In this document: in pieces, positions 38,101-50,857 of the stretch | Layout: every line of letters starts with the position of its first letter | Position numbering within the stretch: position 1 is the first letter of the stretch | Assembly (NCBI RefSeq): GCF_007655135.1 | Contig: NC_045133.1 | Span: forward strand, 17,085,845 to 17,149,844 | DNA length: 64,000 bases | From: Punica granatum | Lineage: Eukaryota; Streptophyta; Magnoliopsida; Myrtales; Lythraceae | Direction: 5' to 3' | The notes under the pieces: model-generated | What the model saw: the letters and a program-made list of their open reading frames with translations, nothing else | Databases searched by the model: none | Told to the model about the DNA's origin: nothing | Translations under genes and position numbers: made by a program

Positions 38101-39963
38101 GTATAATGCGTTGTAGGAAAATGAAAGCGAGACCAAAGCTAGTCTATTGTGTTGTGTCAATAACATATACTAGGTTGATATATATTTATGGTTTTTGTTT
38201 ATGGTTGTTTGGTTTATTTGTATACCTTCAAGATTACAAGGAATACTCAAAAATTACCCGCCACTTTAAAGAGCTTGGCAGCAAAATAAACGGTTGCAAT
38301 TTTGGTTTAATGAATTTCCCATTGTAAAAAAACTCAATTAAGTTAAAGCCATGTATATTTACCCTTGAAACACATGGAATTCTTAAAATATAGGCATAGA
38401 ATCCGCCTTGGTAATTTTAATAATTTCTCACCTCTGTTTTTTTTTTCAATAGATTTAATTTCCCCAACCTCATTATGCCCGTTTACTTTTCTCATTTGAA
38501 AATCCAAACTATCAATAGTTGTCCAACCCTCCACAAGTATAACTTCTCCCTCCTTCCTCCTCCATTGGCAACTTCACCGGTTTCCTTCTCCATCCCTGAC
38601 GCGGCTTCTCTGCAGGGGGATCTAAGAGAGTTGGCGGCATAAAATTAAAATGAAGCCTTTAATTTATTTAATAAAATTAATGTAAAATTTTTCCTTGAAA
38701 ACATACTTTTAACTTTTGATAGGCAAAGTTGTAATTAAACTTTTATAACAAATTTTTATTAATATTTTATTTAAATTATTTCAACAAGTTTATAATTCTT
38801 TGTTGCCTGCATCAGGATAAGGGTAAAAATTATTTTTAAAAAACCAAAAAAACTAAAAGTGTTATTCGACTTAAAAAAAAAGATGACAAGGAGAAAAAAA
38901 CAGTTTAATTAAAAATTACAAAAGATGTGCATTTTTTTTTGGTGACTAAAAGGTGCACATATCCGACCAGAATAAAGATGATTAGAAAATTTGATTTTAT
39001 TGAATCTATGAACGGTTGATGGGTACAATAATTAGGGATTGGGAAAAACAAGTAACAAATTGGGAGGTCAGTAGAGAAAAAAATTAGGAATTATATGAAA
39101 TTAATTATGTCATAATAAGCTATATAAAACAATTGAGTAAAAATGAGATTCATTAAGAGTTGTTTTGGCAAGTAAGTTTACTACAAATTAAATTAGGTAA
39201 TATTACTATGAGGAGCCTCAATCTATTATGCGTAACTACTCTATATATATGTTATCGTTTCGGTGTTGTTGCCTCCATTGGCTTAGATATTTCTCCACTG
39301 TTGTGGTATCCTTCTACGTCGTCGTCTGTATTACGCATATGATTATCAAACTATATACCTTTACATTACATATATACAAATGTGATGTGCAATTATTCGT
39401 TGTATATGTAGTTCTTCTTCCTTAATATTGCTTGGCAGTGTGTACAACTCATATTTTGAAATCGATGACTCTATTTTTTTAGTGTAAAATAACTATAATT
39501 TATAACAAACTGAGATGACCATAACTTGCATTTATAAATTCTTATTTCTAGATTTGGCCCAAAAAAAAATTTCTTATTTCTAGATCATTGGAATTTGTAC
39601 CAGCTGACTTTGTCAGAAAACAAACGACCATCATTCAAATATTACGACTATCAAATTGCATTCATTTTCATTAATTCATTAATTTAATTTACATGTCAAA
39701 TTTTATCAATATTATATATATATATTACCACTTACATTATTTAATTTACTTTTAAAACACGATAATATTCATATTACAACCCACATTCCATGTAAGCTAT
39801 CGATCTCTAAATTAATGTGAAATTCGAATTTTGTGAATGGAGCAAATCTACAGCTGTACCATTAGCGGGTCGATCCTGCTCGATTGAATTAATTGGATCC
39901 AATTAAACTTCCAAATATCACATTCACATCCAAAAATATAATACTCGAATCAAACCTCCTCCT

Positions 39964-39974
39964 CAAGAAATTAC
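39964..39974. repeat. Target site duplication of MULE A, left copy
   Basis: CAAGAAATTAC directly precedes the left inverted repeat. The partner CAAGAGATTAC (50663-50673) differs at one base. An 11-bp duplication lies in the size range for Mutator-like elements. Confidence 0.85.
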
Positions 39975-40519
39975 GACAAAATTGACAATTTAGTCATTGA
40001 AATATAAACCTCACGGCAAGTTCGTCCCGAAAATAAATTCTCTGTACTAATTGGTTCGGACGTTTGAAACGTTAGAACCAATTGGTCCTTCTGTTCGAAA
40101 AAGTGAGAGTCCCTGACGGAACGATCCTGTAGACGCCGTTTATTTGCACTGTTCGTCGTCCTTGTAGAGAAAAGAAAGCCTTCCTCCCACCCGAATTGCC
40201 CCAAATTGCCTCTTCCCCCAAAATTCGATCAAACCCTAATTGACCTACAAATCATCAAATTCAACCCAACGCCTCAAGATTTATGCAATTGAGAGTGTCG
40301 CCCGTGATCTTCTGAAGGCAAAATTGTTGATTATTGATTGTTGGCTGTTGATTTATGCAATTGTGATTGTTGGTTGTTTTACGGTGAGAAGCACCTGCAG
40401 CTATTGATTTGCATTGCACATGGCTTCCATGTCTGTACTGATTGTTGTTTTTGCTGTCTTTGGTTCATTTTGGGTAATTGTTGTTCATCACCATGCATAG
40501 CAAGTCCTCGACAAAATGC
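39975..40519. repeat. MULE A left terminal inverted repeat (about 545 bp)
   Basis: It matches the reverse complement of 50662-50308 and then 45058-44901 in order, for example GCATAGCAAGTxCTCGACAAAATGC near its inner end. A telobox-like AAACCCTAA sits at 40231-40239. The inner boundary is approximate. Confidence 0.88.
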
Positions 40520-41003
40520 ATAGCAAGTGCTCGACTCCCGTCCTGGCCCTCAGCTGATTCTGATATCCAAAGCACACACCTACTAAAGCTTGTTTAAGTG
40601 TCAAAATCGGATACCCTTTTGATTCATTACAATCGTGTTACAAGTACACTTGCTAGACTACAGAGAAGCATGATGAGAGTCTGATTTGTTTTTGCAACAT
40701 AATCAAAGAACAAATGCTGAACTTGATAATAAGACTCAGAATTCACACTTTAAAACGGGAAAAAAAAAGAATGAAAAATGTTGCAGTGTCTTCCTTATTT
40801 TCTCGAAAGAATGTGGGAGTTGCAATTTTGGCCCACTTCCTCTGACTTGATTGCCCAAATAGATTATGGAGTTGCAATTGTCTGTTGATTTTCTATGTGT
40901 TTCACTTCTATGGAACTTCATATGAGTCATCTCTCTCTCTTAATATATCTATTTATGCGTGGTGTTTGGCATGAGGTGATGGATTTTTGAATTAGTTTTA
41001 CGA

Positions 41004-43270
41004 ATGAATGATAATGAGTTTGGTGAGGAGGATAATCTTGAAGGATATGATGTAGATGAGCATGAGGATCATTTTGAGTATGAAGGTATTGAACATGTTG
41101 ATTTAGGGGTTTATTGGGATTTAGAATGTATATTTAATGAGGATGTCAAAGGCCATTTGGATGAAGAAGAAGAGCATATTGGTGAAGGATCAGATCCCGA
41201 AAATGGAGAGTAGATAGTTGTCAGATTATCACCAACAACAACGTTTATGATTATCTCCAGTGATGAAGAGGAAGACTATATTTGAAAGGAGTTAGTGGAC
41301 AACTATATACCTGATGATGACAAGGGTGAAGAGGAGTTGAGAAAGTACCTCGAGTTTGATGAGAAAGCCACTTTTGGGGAGGTTCAATTAGAGTTGCAAA
41401 TGTTATTCCCAAACTTTACTATGTTGAAGAAAGCTGTGACAAATTATAATATAGCAATAGGAAAGGTGTTCAAGTTTGTGAAGAATGACAACGAAAGGGT
41501 TATGACAAAGTATAGATCAGAAGGGTGCAAATGGAAGATCTTTTGTTCTTGGAGTAATGAGGTAAAAATTTTCAAAGTAAAGAAGTTTGTGGAGCCACAT
41601 ACTTGTGCTAAGGGGTTCAAAAACAAGCAAGTTAATAAGAAGTGGTTGGCTGCTCAACTTGTTGATGAATTAAGATCACACCGAACAATGTTAGCACATT
41701 ATGCTTTTGAGTGCTTAAAATTTATAGAGGTATTCATGTAGATGACTACCAGATATACAGAGTAACGAGATTGACCAGAAAAATTGTAGAGAGATATGAG
41801 AAGTTGCAATATAAAAAATTGTGGGACCATTATGAGGAACTTAGGAGGAGGAATCCTAACTCTACATTTGGTTTAAAAGTGCATAGACCTATTGTAGAGC
41901 TGCCACCAACATTTGATAGGCTAAGCAAGGGGTTTAAAGCAGGGTGCATGCCCTTCATTGGGTTGGATAGGTGTTTTCGAAAGGGGTACTATGGAGGGCA
42001 GTTATTGTCTGCTGTTGCTCAAGATGACAATCAATATTTCTATATGATTGCAGTAGCTGTTGTATAGCAAGAAAGTAGGGATACATGGAGTTGGTTTTTG
42101 AAAAATTTACTTGGTGATGGACGATACAAAGAGAATGGTTGAAACTTTATATCAGATCAACAGAAGATGTCTATCAATTAACTGTATTTTTTTTAATATT
42201 GACTAAAACTAGAACATTATTTGACAATAAAGATTCTTGCAGGGATTGAAATTGGTTTTGGAGGAATTATGTCATAATGCTCAACATAGGAATTATGTGT
42301 TGTACATATGGATGAATTTCTACAGCAAATTCAAGAACATGGAGTTAACCAAGCAACTCTAAAAATGTGCAAGAAGTACCACAATGTAATAAGTTTGAAC
42401 ATAATATGATGATAATGAAGAGAATGAATGAGGATGCATGGGCATGGCTGAAGAGATTCAAGCCCGACGCTTGAAGCAAAGCTGGATTTAATGATTATCC
42501 TAAGAATGATAATCTACTAAATAATACTTGTTAGCAGTTTAACTCGAAGATTGTGAAGTTCAAAGGTAAGCCAATCATTATGATGTTTGAAGAGATTATG
42601 TGTTATTTGATGGGAAAGATGAATAAACTTAGATTAATGGCAAATAGCTATGTGGATCCAATATGTCCAGTAGCACAAAGTAGGCTAGACAAATCTAGAA
42701 AAGATAGTTTATATTAGAGCCCTTGAATGAGTTGGTTATGTAGAGAGTTACAAATTTTAAGTATGGAAAATGCCCCAATACAAGGTGGTAGATTTAGATG
42801 CTAGAACTTGTAGTTGTAGAATGTGACAATTAACTGGGATATTATATGCACATGCTATTACTTGCATGGTTTATAATAATTTGCAACCTGAGACGTATGT
42901 TCACTTATGATATTCTACTGAACAATGGAAAGCCACTTATGTCCCGTACATTGAACTAATTACTGGTGAAAGTGACCAGCAGTGCACTGAACTGCCACCA
43001 ATTGAACCACCTGAATTTAAAAGACCGTCAGGAAACCTAAATAAAAGATAAGGCAATCTGAGGGTGAGGCAAGCAACTCTGGCAACTCCTCCAAGACAAT
43101 AAGAAAGTATGGAGTGAGTTATTGCTCTAGATGTGGAGGGGCTGGGCACAACATTAGGAGATGTACTAATGAAGCCACTAATGATGCTCCAAATAAGAGG
43201 GGAAAGAAAAGAAAAACGGGAAGCATTGCATCTGAAATGCCAGGTCCTAATGCATCTTTTCTACATGTAT
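41004..43270 (+). pseudogene. MULE A transposase (MuDR-type), decayed
   Basis: An acidic N-terminal segment (41004-41213) is followed by a MuDR DNA-binding-like region (41295-41741: KYRSEGCKWKIFCSWSN and VEPHTC). The transposase core (41711-42067) reads GCMPFIGLDRC then YYGGQLLSAVAQDDNQ, with the first catalytic Asp in GLD. A second block, ISDQQK, is seen near 42150. A SWIM-like CSCR (about 42815) and a CCHC knuckle, CSRCGGAGHNIRRC (about 43127-43170), come last. Stops and frame changes at about 41214, 42066, 42138 and 42826 show it is inactive. Confidence 0.88.
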
Positions 43271-44900
43271 AATAATTGTTTATTATCTTAACTATGATAA
43301 ATTCAATTAGCACTGTCTTTTAATTGCTTTTTGGTAGGTTGAAAGGCCCTCAGGCCCCATTGTAGAGTCTCAACACTCTTGCATCTTTGGGCCTAGTGTA
43401 CCTGTTTCACAGGTATAATAACTGTTACTTATGTCAAGTATGATTTGAAATTCAATTGATAATGAGTTGTTGCTTTTTTGGTAGGTTGAAACGCCCCCAT
43501 TTACCACATGTAAGATCACTTCTCTTCCATAAAGGACAATAAAAAAAAAACCTACCATAACTTTATTTCCCGGTAGATGTTTGCAACATGAGCTTTTTTT
43601 CACACCCATAGAGATTGACTGATTTCTCAACTCACGAAGAAGTTGTGGACTTTTAGATGTATTGCTTTGTCCCACTCTATTGGCTTCCCTCACCTCCCAT
43701 ATTTATTGGGCTGAGATCTAAAGCTCGGCTGAAGAACATCAAATATCAAAAGAACGCGTCAGTTCATGAAAGCTGGTAAACCTAAGTAAAGAACATGTCA
43801 ATCATGAAAGCGCGAAGTGAATAGATACTGAACATGTCGATCATGAAAGCATGAAGGGCCTGCTCTGTCTACCATCACATCATAAAGTTGCTTCCCATTC
43901 TGCTTGTCCAAAGCAAATTTACAGAAGTAGCATAAGTTCTAACACCTAAGAAATCCAATCCCTTAATGTAGTACCAAATACATAATTTTGCAATATGGCT
44001 TAATTGAAGTCCTTACAAAAATCACTGGGAAGAAGTGAACTTGTCCTTCAGGCTTCGTTTGTGTCTCCTTGAAGTGCCAGAATAGGAAAATTTGGCCACC
44101 ATAGCTCCCAGTTCACAAACGTTGAATACCTGGCATTCGACATGGATTCTTTTGTAGAAATTTCTTGGAAGTATAACTTTCGGAGATGTTCTTGAGAAAG
44201 TGCTATACTTATTTCCAGCGGTTTTTACCTCCTACAAAGACATTTTCACTTGATTTCTAGAGCTGCTCTCCAATTTTTAGTTCCTAATAATGTCAAAATA
44301 TCATAACTGATTTACCCGTATAACAGTTGGTAAATCTAAGTAAAGAACATGTCAATCATGAAAGCATGCAGTGAATAAATACTAAACCAGAAAATATATT
44401 GAGAGTAAATCATGCTAGAAAGCAGGCAAAATAGTTTAGCAAGCACCATGACTCTTGTAGAAAATTATACAGATAACATGTGCATTTCCCAATTCATCTT
44501 ATAATTATATTATAGTATAAAACTATACGTAGAGATGCCACTCATAAATCTCTTGACTCATTATCACTGAAGTTCATCGAATAGCTTATATTAAGATGGA
44601 TAAGCTTACCAAAGCTTCATCATCGAAGACAAATCGCACCCTTGTTGTCTGGTGCAAATAAAAGAGAACCATTCATTTCCACTTAAAGGGAAGAATGCAA
44701 TATTCCAGCACATAATCATATCGAAGAGAGAAATTAACAGAACATATGGTAACGTTTAGATGAATGTTCTCTCTTTCGCTCAATTAGATGAACGTTTTCT
44801 TTGAGACAAACTTGATCTATATGAGCAAGCACATCTGGTTCATGTCATATCCAACATTACGTATTGATTTCCATTAAAGGGAAGGTTGGTGGTATCTCGA
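43271..44900. other. Internal 3' part of MULE A
   Basis: It contains a partial tandem duplication (about 43250-43345 and 43378-43500, each with TTTTTGGTAGGTTGAAA) and a direct repeat of about 60 bp (near 43775 and 44330, both with AAGTAAAGAACATGTCAATC). No further gene is recognised. Confidence 0.5.
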
Positions 44901-45058
44901 GCATTTTGTCAAGCACTTGCTATGCATGGTGAGGAGCAACAATTACCTGCAAATCAATTTGCATCCTACATTTGCAGTGGGGTAAAAGACCAACAATCAT
45001 GAATTGTACTGACCTGGAAGATCACGATTGCATCCTACATCACCGTATAATGACTAAC
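44901..45058. repeat. MULE A right TIR, inner portion
   Basis: Reverse-complementary to the inner part of the left repeat (shares TTGCTATGCATGGTGA). It is cut from the outer portion (50308-50662) by the retrotransposon, whose target duplication CTAAC is at 45054-45058 and 50308-50312. Confidence 0.85.
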
Positions 45059-45400
45059 TGTGATGGACTGGACCGATAGAGATGCGACCCGAGAAGAAGA
45101 GAAGATAGAAGAAAGGACGAAGATCAGAGAGAAGCAGAGAATTTCAGAGGATATCAGGAAAACAACTTTCTTCATTCATGGATAGCTTGTAGTGATTACA
45201 TCAGTGATCCTTTTATATTAGGAATTATTGACTCACGCTATTCCTGCCTCTCTTGTAACTAACTTGCTCAGACTTTATGAAATATACCCCTATTCTTTTG
45301 TTTGTTATATTCTCGTCCCTCACTCTTCTTTTCTTATAATTTGACCCCGCAATTCTCTTTTATTGCAATCGACTTCTTTTCCCTCTTTTAACCTGTAACA
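45059..45400 (-). repeat. 3' LTR of the gypsy element
   Basis: 342 bp, bounded TG...CA, preceded by the target duplication CTAAC at 45054-45058. The pol reading frame appears to run into it and end at about 45388. Confidence 0.93.
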
Positions 45401-48400
45401 TTCCCTTCCCCTTCAAAACCCTTGCCCTCAAGATCGAACCACGGGAAGCGCCACCTGAGCTCATCGGCGTACTCCCAAGTCGCCTCGGCTGGGGAGGTGT
45501 TGATCTAGTGTACTAACACTTGGGCCACCGCCTTATTCCCTCTTCTCACCATTCTTCTTTCCATTATTGTAGATGGCTGCATTGTCAGGGCTCCCGAGTC
45601 GTCAGCCGCCATGGGTAGCTTGGTTGAGCAATTAGCGACCCTAATAGCCTTCTTCAGTTGAGAGACGTGGAATATGAGATGGATCTGTGCTGAAGCGGGT
45701 AACTTTAGTTTGTAAGCCACTTTACCGATTTTGTCTAGGATTTCATAAGGACCAAAAAATCGGGGAGAAAGCTTCTCGGATGGTCGGCTAGCTGCCGTAT
45801 GTTGTCTATAGGGTTGTAGCTTTAGGTATACTGAATCTCCAATTGAAAATTCTCTCTCGGTTCTTTTCTTGTCTGCCTGCACCTTCATTCTCTCCTGTGC
45901 CCTCTTTAGATGAAACTTGAGAGTTCCGATCATGCTTTCTCTGTCGGTCATATATGCATCCACTGCTGTTATTGTTGAGTCATGAGGGAAATAGGGCATG
46001 TTTAAGGGAGGTTGGAACTCGTAGAGTGCTTCAAAGGGTGTCCTCCCTGTAGAACTATGATAGGTAGTATTATACCACAATTCTGTCAGTGGTACCCATT
46101 TAGCCCTCATAGCTGGCTTGTCTCCGGTCATACACCTTAGATAGGTCTCCAGGCACTTGTTGACAGACTCATACTACCCATCGGTCTGCGGGTGGTAGGC
46201 TTTGGATGCTAGTAGCTCCACTCCTTGTAATCTGAACAGGTCCTGCAAAAACTTGCTCAGAAACACAAGGTCTCGATCACTCACGATAGTTTCCGACATT
46301 CCGTGTAGTTTAAAGACATTGTCCAAGAAAACTTGGGCCACCACAGAAGCTGAGTAGGGGTGAGGGAGTGTCATGAAATGGGCGTATTTGGTGCATCTAT
46401 CGACTACCACAAACATTACTTCCTTTCCCTTAGACTTAGGGAGACCCTCGATAAAGTCCATGGTAATGTCAGTAAAGACTGACCTGGGCATAGGCAAGGG
46501 TTGGAGAAGACCCGGGTAAGCTAGGTGTTCTGCCTTGTTTTGTTGGCATACTTGACATTCCTTCACAAACTGCCTGACTTGTCTCCACAGTCCTTTCCAA
46601 TACAGTAGACTTGCTATCCTCTTAGCAGTTGCTTGAGCCCCAGAATGCCCTCCTATGAGACTCGAGTGGTAAGCTGCAATGATATCCTGTTGTAAGGAAG
46701 TGTCATTTCATACTACAAGTCTTCCTTTCCTCCTTAGTTGCCCATCCTGCCATGTGAACTTTGGGTAAGAGCTTGATTCCTCCCTTATAGCTGCTATTAG
46801 CTGTTGTATCTTGTGATCTGAGCTCCAACTCTTTTGAATTCTGCCCAAAAAACTTGTAGACACCGTAAATAGTGCCATAGAACAGAGTTCCTGTCTTGAT
46901 ATGAGGGAGAGTGCATCCGCTGCCACGTTCTCCTTACCCCTCTTATAGCTTATCTCGTAGTCATACCTCAATAGCTTGGCCAGCCATGTATGCTGGAGAG
47001 GAGTGTTGAGCCTCTGTTCTAATAGATATTTTAAGCTTTGGTGATCTGTTTTTATGATGAAATGTCTTCCACTCAAATAGTGACTCCACTTCTTGACTGC
47101 ACAGGGTATGGCAAAGAGTTCCCTTTCATACATTGAGAGTGCTTGATGTTTAGGAGCTAGCAACTTACTGATATATGCTATAGGATGCCCTCCTTGTTGC
47201 AACACAACCCCAATTCTTACCCCCGAAGCATCTGTCTCCACCACAAATTCTCTTGAGAAGTTGGGTAAAGCTAGTACAGGAGTGGAGGTCATGGCCTTCT
47301 TGAGCTCCTTGAAAGCTTCTTGAGCTGCTTCATTCCACCTGAATGAATCCTTCTTGAGAAGATCCGTGAGAGGTCTACTTATACCTCCATAATTCTTCAC
47401 AAACCTCCTATAATACCCTGTGAAACTCAGGAATCCCCTTAATTGTTTCACAATAGTGGGTAAGGGCCATTCTTGTACTGCCATCAACTTCCTAGGGTCT
47501 ATTGACACCCCTGCAGGCGAAACATAATGGCCTAAGTACTCCACCTTATCCTCCCCAAAGCTACATTTAGATTGCTTTGCAAAGAGGGAGTGTTCTCATA
47601 ACAACATGAAGACCCTCCTTAGGTGTTCCATATGTCCCTTCCAATCCTAACTGAACACTAGAATATCATAAAAAATAACCAATACAAATTTCCTGAGATA
47701 TGGTCGGAATACCTCATTCATCAGACCCTGAAATGTTGAGGGTGCATTAGTGAGCCCAAAGGGCATAACCAGAAACTCATAATGTCCCTCGTGAGTCCGA
47801 AAAGCTGTCTTATGCACATCTCCTTCATACATTCGAATATGGTGGTAACTAGACCTCAAGTCTATTTTCGAAAAGATCGAGGATCCATGCAACTCATCCA
47901 GTAATTCTTCCACCAGGAGAATAGGGAACTTGTCTTTAATAGTCAAGTTGTTGAGACTCCTGTAATCAATGCACATCCTCCATGAACCATCCTTCTTCTT
48001 CACTAACATTATAGGGGATGAAAATGGGCTATGACTGGACTGTATAATTCCTGATTCCATCATTTCTCTTGTCATCTTCTTAATAACGTCTTTATGTAGT
48101 GCAGGGTACCTATAGGGCCTGATGTTTACTGGCTGGGCTCCTTCCTCAAGTGGAATCCTGTGATCATGTGGCATTTTGGGTGGTAGGCCCCGAGGTTCCC
48201 TAAAAATATCTTCAAATTCTCTTAGTAGGGGCCCCAGTTCAGGTGCCTTCTGATTTTCCTGACTGCTGCTAACTAGCACCTTGCTAGTACAAGGTAATTC
48301 CAACGTGCAGAGTTGCTCCTTGGTCAGCTGGTCTTTTTTTTGTAATAGCTTCTCCATTTGTTCTCCCCGATGGTCTTGAGTTCTTCAGAATTACTCCCTT

Positions 48401-49901
48401 GTAGTATACTCTCCTTATCTCCTACTACAAATTTCATCTGCAATTCCTTGAAATTCCACAGTATGTCTCCCAAGGTCGATAGCCACTGCACTCCTAGGAC
48501 CATATCATAACTTTCCAGAGGAAGCAGTAGCATATCGGCTTCATACTCTCTGCCATGCATTTTCCACCTGAACATCTTGCACACTCTCTTGCATTTCAAT
48601 TCATTACCATTAGCCACTGCCACCTTCACCATTGGCATAGGCTCAGTTAGACATCCCAACTTTCCTCCTACCTCCTCATTCAGGAAATTGTGAGTACTAC
48701 CGGAGTCCACCAGAATGTGTAGCAATCGCCTGCCCACAGTTCCCACCACCCTCATGGTTTGAAAACTTCGAGTGCCCAAGAGAGCATTTAAGGATATCTG
48801 AGGTGGTGGAATTTCATCCAATTCTTCCTCTGCTGCCACTTCTTGATCCTCTTCGATTGCTTCTACTTCAATAAGGAAGGCCTGCCTTCTTGAACATTTG
48901 TGCCCAGGTACGAACTTCTCCTCACACCAAAAACGAAGATTCTTAGCCCTTCTTTCATCCATTTCCTTTTGAGTAAGTGTTCTGTGGGGGCGGTTGTGTA
49001 ATGATGATATATTTCTTTGAGGAGTATGGATTGGCAGTGGCAGTAGGTCGTTGCCTGTGTTCTTATAGTTGCTGGTCATGGTGTTTCTGGAAGTGATAAG
49101 TGGGCTGTTTTTAAGAGTATTTGTTGTAATGCTTTGGGAGTGTGTGTGGTTGTTATTGGTGAAAGTGTTATGTAGTTTTGGAATAGGAGAGCTTGGTTTG
49201 TGTAGGATTGTGTAGGTTGATTCTTGTAGTTTGGCTAAGGAATAAGTTTGAGTTAGTGTGGTGGGGTGAAACATGCGAATGGGTAGCTGGATTTCACTTT
49301 TTAGTCCCCCCAGGAAATGGCTAAGAGCATCAGATTCAGTGATTGTAACCCTGTTCAGTAAGGCATCAAATTTAGTCATGTAATCTTGTACAGATCCAAC
49401 CTGTCTCAGATTTTTTAGATCTGCCATAGGGTCTTCATACCCCGAATCACCAAACCTCAACACCACTATTTTCACATACTCACTCCAGTTCACCACTTTC
49501 CCTTATATTCCCAGTGACCTCACATACGCTTGGTGCCACTGCGGTGTCTTTCCCTCGAGGTGGATAGCCACTAATTTCACCTTAACATCATCAGGGGTCA
49601 TATCTACTTCGAAAAATTGTTTGCACCAGTACAACCACTCCCTTACTCCCTCACCACCGAACCTAGGAAACTCGAGCTTGCCAATTCTAGCAGTAGTAGA
49701 ATAGTGTCCCACATCAGATTCACTAGTTTGATGAGAGACATATTTTGACTCACTAACTTGTAAGTGTTGCATCAGGCGACTCTGTTGTAGTGCGAGTCCA
49801 TTGACCATCTTGGTCAGCTGATCGATCCTGCTATTGGTGTTGCTTGTACTGCTTTTGAGCTCACTGATCGCCTTATTCTACTCTTCTAAGGCTGTGGCCA
49901 T
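45388..49901 (-). pseudogene. Gag-Pol polyprotein of the gypsy element, inactivated
   Basis: Minus-strand blocks: Gag start MATALEE at 49901, interrupted at codon 8; capsid-like region (49.5-49.0 kb); aspartic protease VDSGSTHNFL (about 48.7 kb); reverse transcriptase with [20 protein letters not shown] and [17 protein letters not shown] text; RNase H with VVETDASGVRIGVVLQQ; integrase with KECQVCQQNK (zinc-binding Cys) and DITMDFIEGLP; and a C-terminal EATWEY text resembling a chromodomain end. At the polymerase active site the usual Asp-Asp pair reads Tyr-Asp (FYDILVFS). In-frame stops occur at about 49878, 49500, 47645, 46172 and 45503. Non-functional. Confidence 0.92.
45401..45415 (-). other. 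Polypurine tract of the gypsy element
   Basis: On the minus strand TTGAAGGGGAAGGGAA immediately precedes the 3' LTR; it would prime plus-strand DNA synthesis. Confidence 0.75.
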
Positions 49902-49951
49902 CTTGCTAACTTCTTGTGCTTGTGTTCCCGTCCCCATAGGTGCCAGGAGGT

Positions 49952-49964
49952 GGCTCTGATACCA
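49952..49964 (-). other. Primer binding site for initiator Met-tRNA
   Basis: On the minus strand the sequence TGGTATCAGAGCC starts 2 nt inside the 5' LTR. It is complementary to the 3' end of plant initiator methionine tRNA, the common primer of plant LTR retrotransposons. Confidence 0.9.
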
Positions 49965-49966
49965 AT

Positions 49967-50307
49967 TGTGATGGACTGGACCGATAGAGATGCGACCCGA
50001 GAAGAAGAGAAGATATTAAAGAGGAAGAAGATCAGAGAGAAGCAGAGAATTTCAGAGGATATCAGGAAAATAACTTCCTTCATTCATGGATAGCTTGTAG
50101 TGATTACATCATTGATCCTTTATACTAGGAATTACTGAATCACACTATTCCTACCTTTCTTGTAACTAACTTGCTCAGACTTTATGAAATATACCCCTAT
50201 TCTTATGTTTGTTATATTCTCGTCCCTCACTCGTCTTTTCTTATAATTTGACCCCGCAATTTTCTTTTATTGCAATCGACTCCTTTTCCCTCTTTTAACC
50301 CGTAACA
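49967..50307 (-). repeat. 5' LTR of the gypsy element
   Basis: 341 bp, bounded TG...CA, followed by the target duplication CTAAC (50308-50312). Confidence 0.93.
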
Positions 50308-50662
50308 CTAACAATCACGATTGCATATTCGAAAGATCACGGGTGACACTCTCAATTATAGAAATCTTGAGGCGTAGGGTTGAATTTGATGATTTGTAGC
50401 TCAATTAGGATTTGATCAAATTTTGGGGAAGAGGCAACTTGGGGCAATTCGGGTGGGAGGAAAGCTTTTTTTCAGGGACGACGAATAGTGCAAATAAATG
50501 GCGTCTGCAGGATCGTTCCGTCAAGGACTCCCACTTTTTCAAACGGAAGTACCAATTGGTCCTAACGTTTCAAACGTCTAGACCAATTAGTACATAGAAT
50601 TTATTTTCGGGATGAATTTGCCATGATGTGTATATTTCAGGGGCCAAATTGTCAATTTTGTC
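50308..50662. repeat. MULE A right TIR, outer portion
   Basis: Near-complete reverse complement of the outer left TIR, ending CAATTTTGTC. The 11-bp duplication CAAGAGATTAC follows at 50663-50673. Confidence 0.88.
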
Positions 50663-50673
50663 CAAGAGATTAC

Positions 50674-50857
50674 ACTAAGCTGAGCTGTTCCCTTGCGTGC
50701 GCGTCGTCTTCCTCGTCGACCCAACTGCCATAGATTCTCTCTCCTCTCTCTCTCTCTCACCTCTGAATCATTTCATTGATTTGACTTTTAGTTAACCTCT
50801 TCTGCGTCTCAATACACACACACTCTCTCCCTGTCTGCCCGCAATTCCGTACCGTTC
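50674..50857 (+). promoter_or_regulatory. Short 5' region of the INO80D-like gene between the MULE end and the ATG
   Basis: A CT repeat (about 50739-50760) and CTCTCTCC text are typical of plant core promoters/5'UTRs. Only 195 bp separate the MULE TIR end from the start codon, so promoter elements further upstream must lie in or beyond the transposon. Confidence 0.6.

Larger units (their letters stand above)
35397..39963. other. AT-rich intergenic region downstream of the transporter
   Basis: The transporter 3' UTR is followed by AT-rich sequence with microsatellites at 36684-36728 and about 37292-37311 and a diverged tandem repeat at 37675-38100. No ORF here resembles a known protein, and I see no complete transposon before the MULE begins at 39975. 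Confidence 0.5.
45059..50307 (-). mobile_element. Ty3/gypsy LTR retrotransposon nested in MULE A
   Basis: Two LTRs of 342 and 341 bp (TGTGATGG...TAACA) flank an internal region with gag and pol on the minus strand in the order protease, reverse transcriptase, RNase H, integrase, which marks Ty3/gypsy. The target duplication is CTAAC on both sides. A hand comparison of the LTRs shows about 19 substitutions and one indel, roughly 5-6% divergence, so the insertion is not recent. Confidence 0.95.
39975..50662 (+). mobile_element. MULE A: Mutator-like DNA transposon with long TIRs, containing a nested LTR retrotransposon
   Basis: The element begins GACAAAATTGACAATTT and ends with its reverse complement, with about 545-bp inverted repeats and an 11-bp target duplication. 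It carries a decayed plus-strand transposase (41.0-43.3 kb). Without the retrotransposon at 45059-50307 and its 5-bp duplication it would be about 5.4 kb, an ordinary size for an autonomous MULE. The right repeat is split by the retrotransposon into 44901-45058 and 50308-50662. Confidence 0.9.

Noticed and set aside
43775..44390. Spaced direct repeats that could suggest a CRISPR-like array
   Set aside because: Only two long copies about 555 bp apart inside a plant transposon; CRISPR arrays are prokaryotic.
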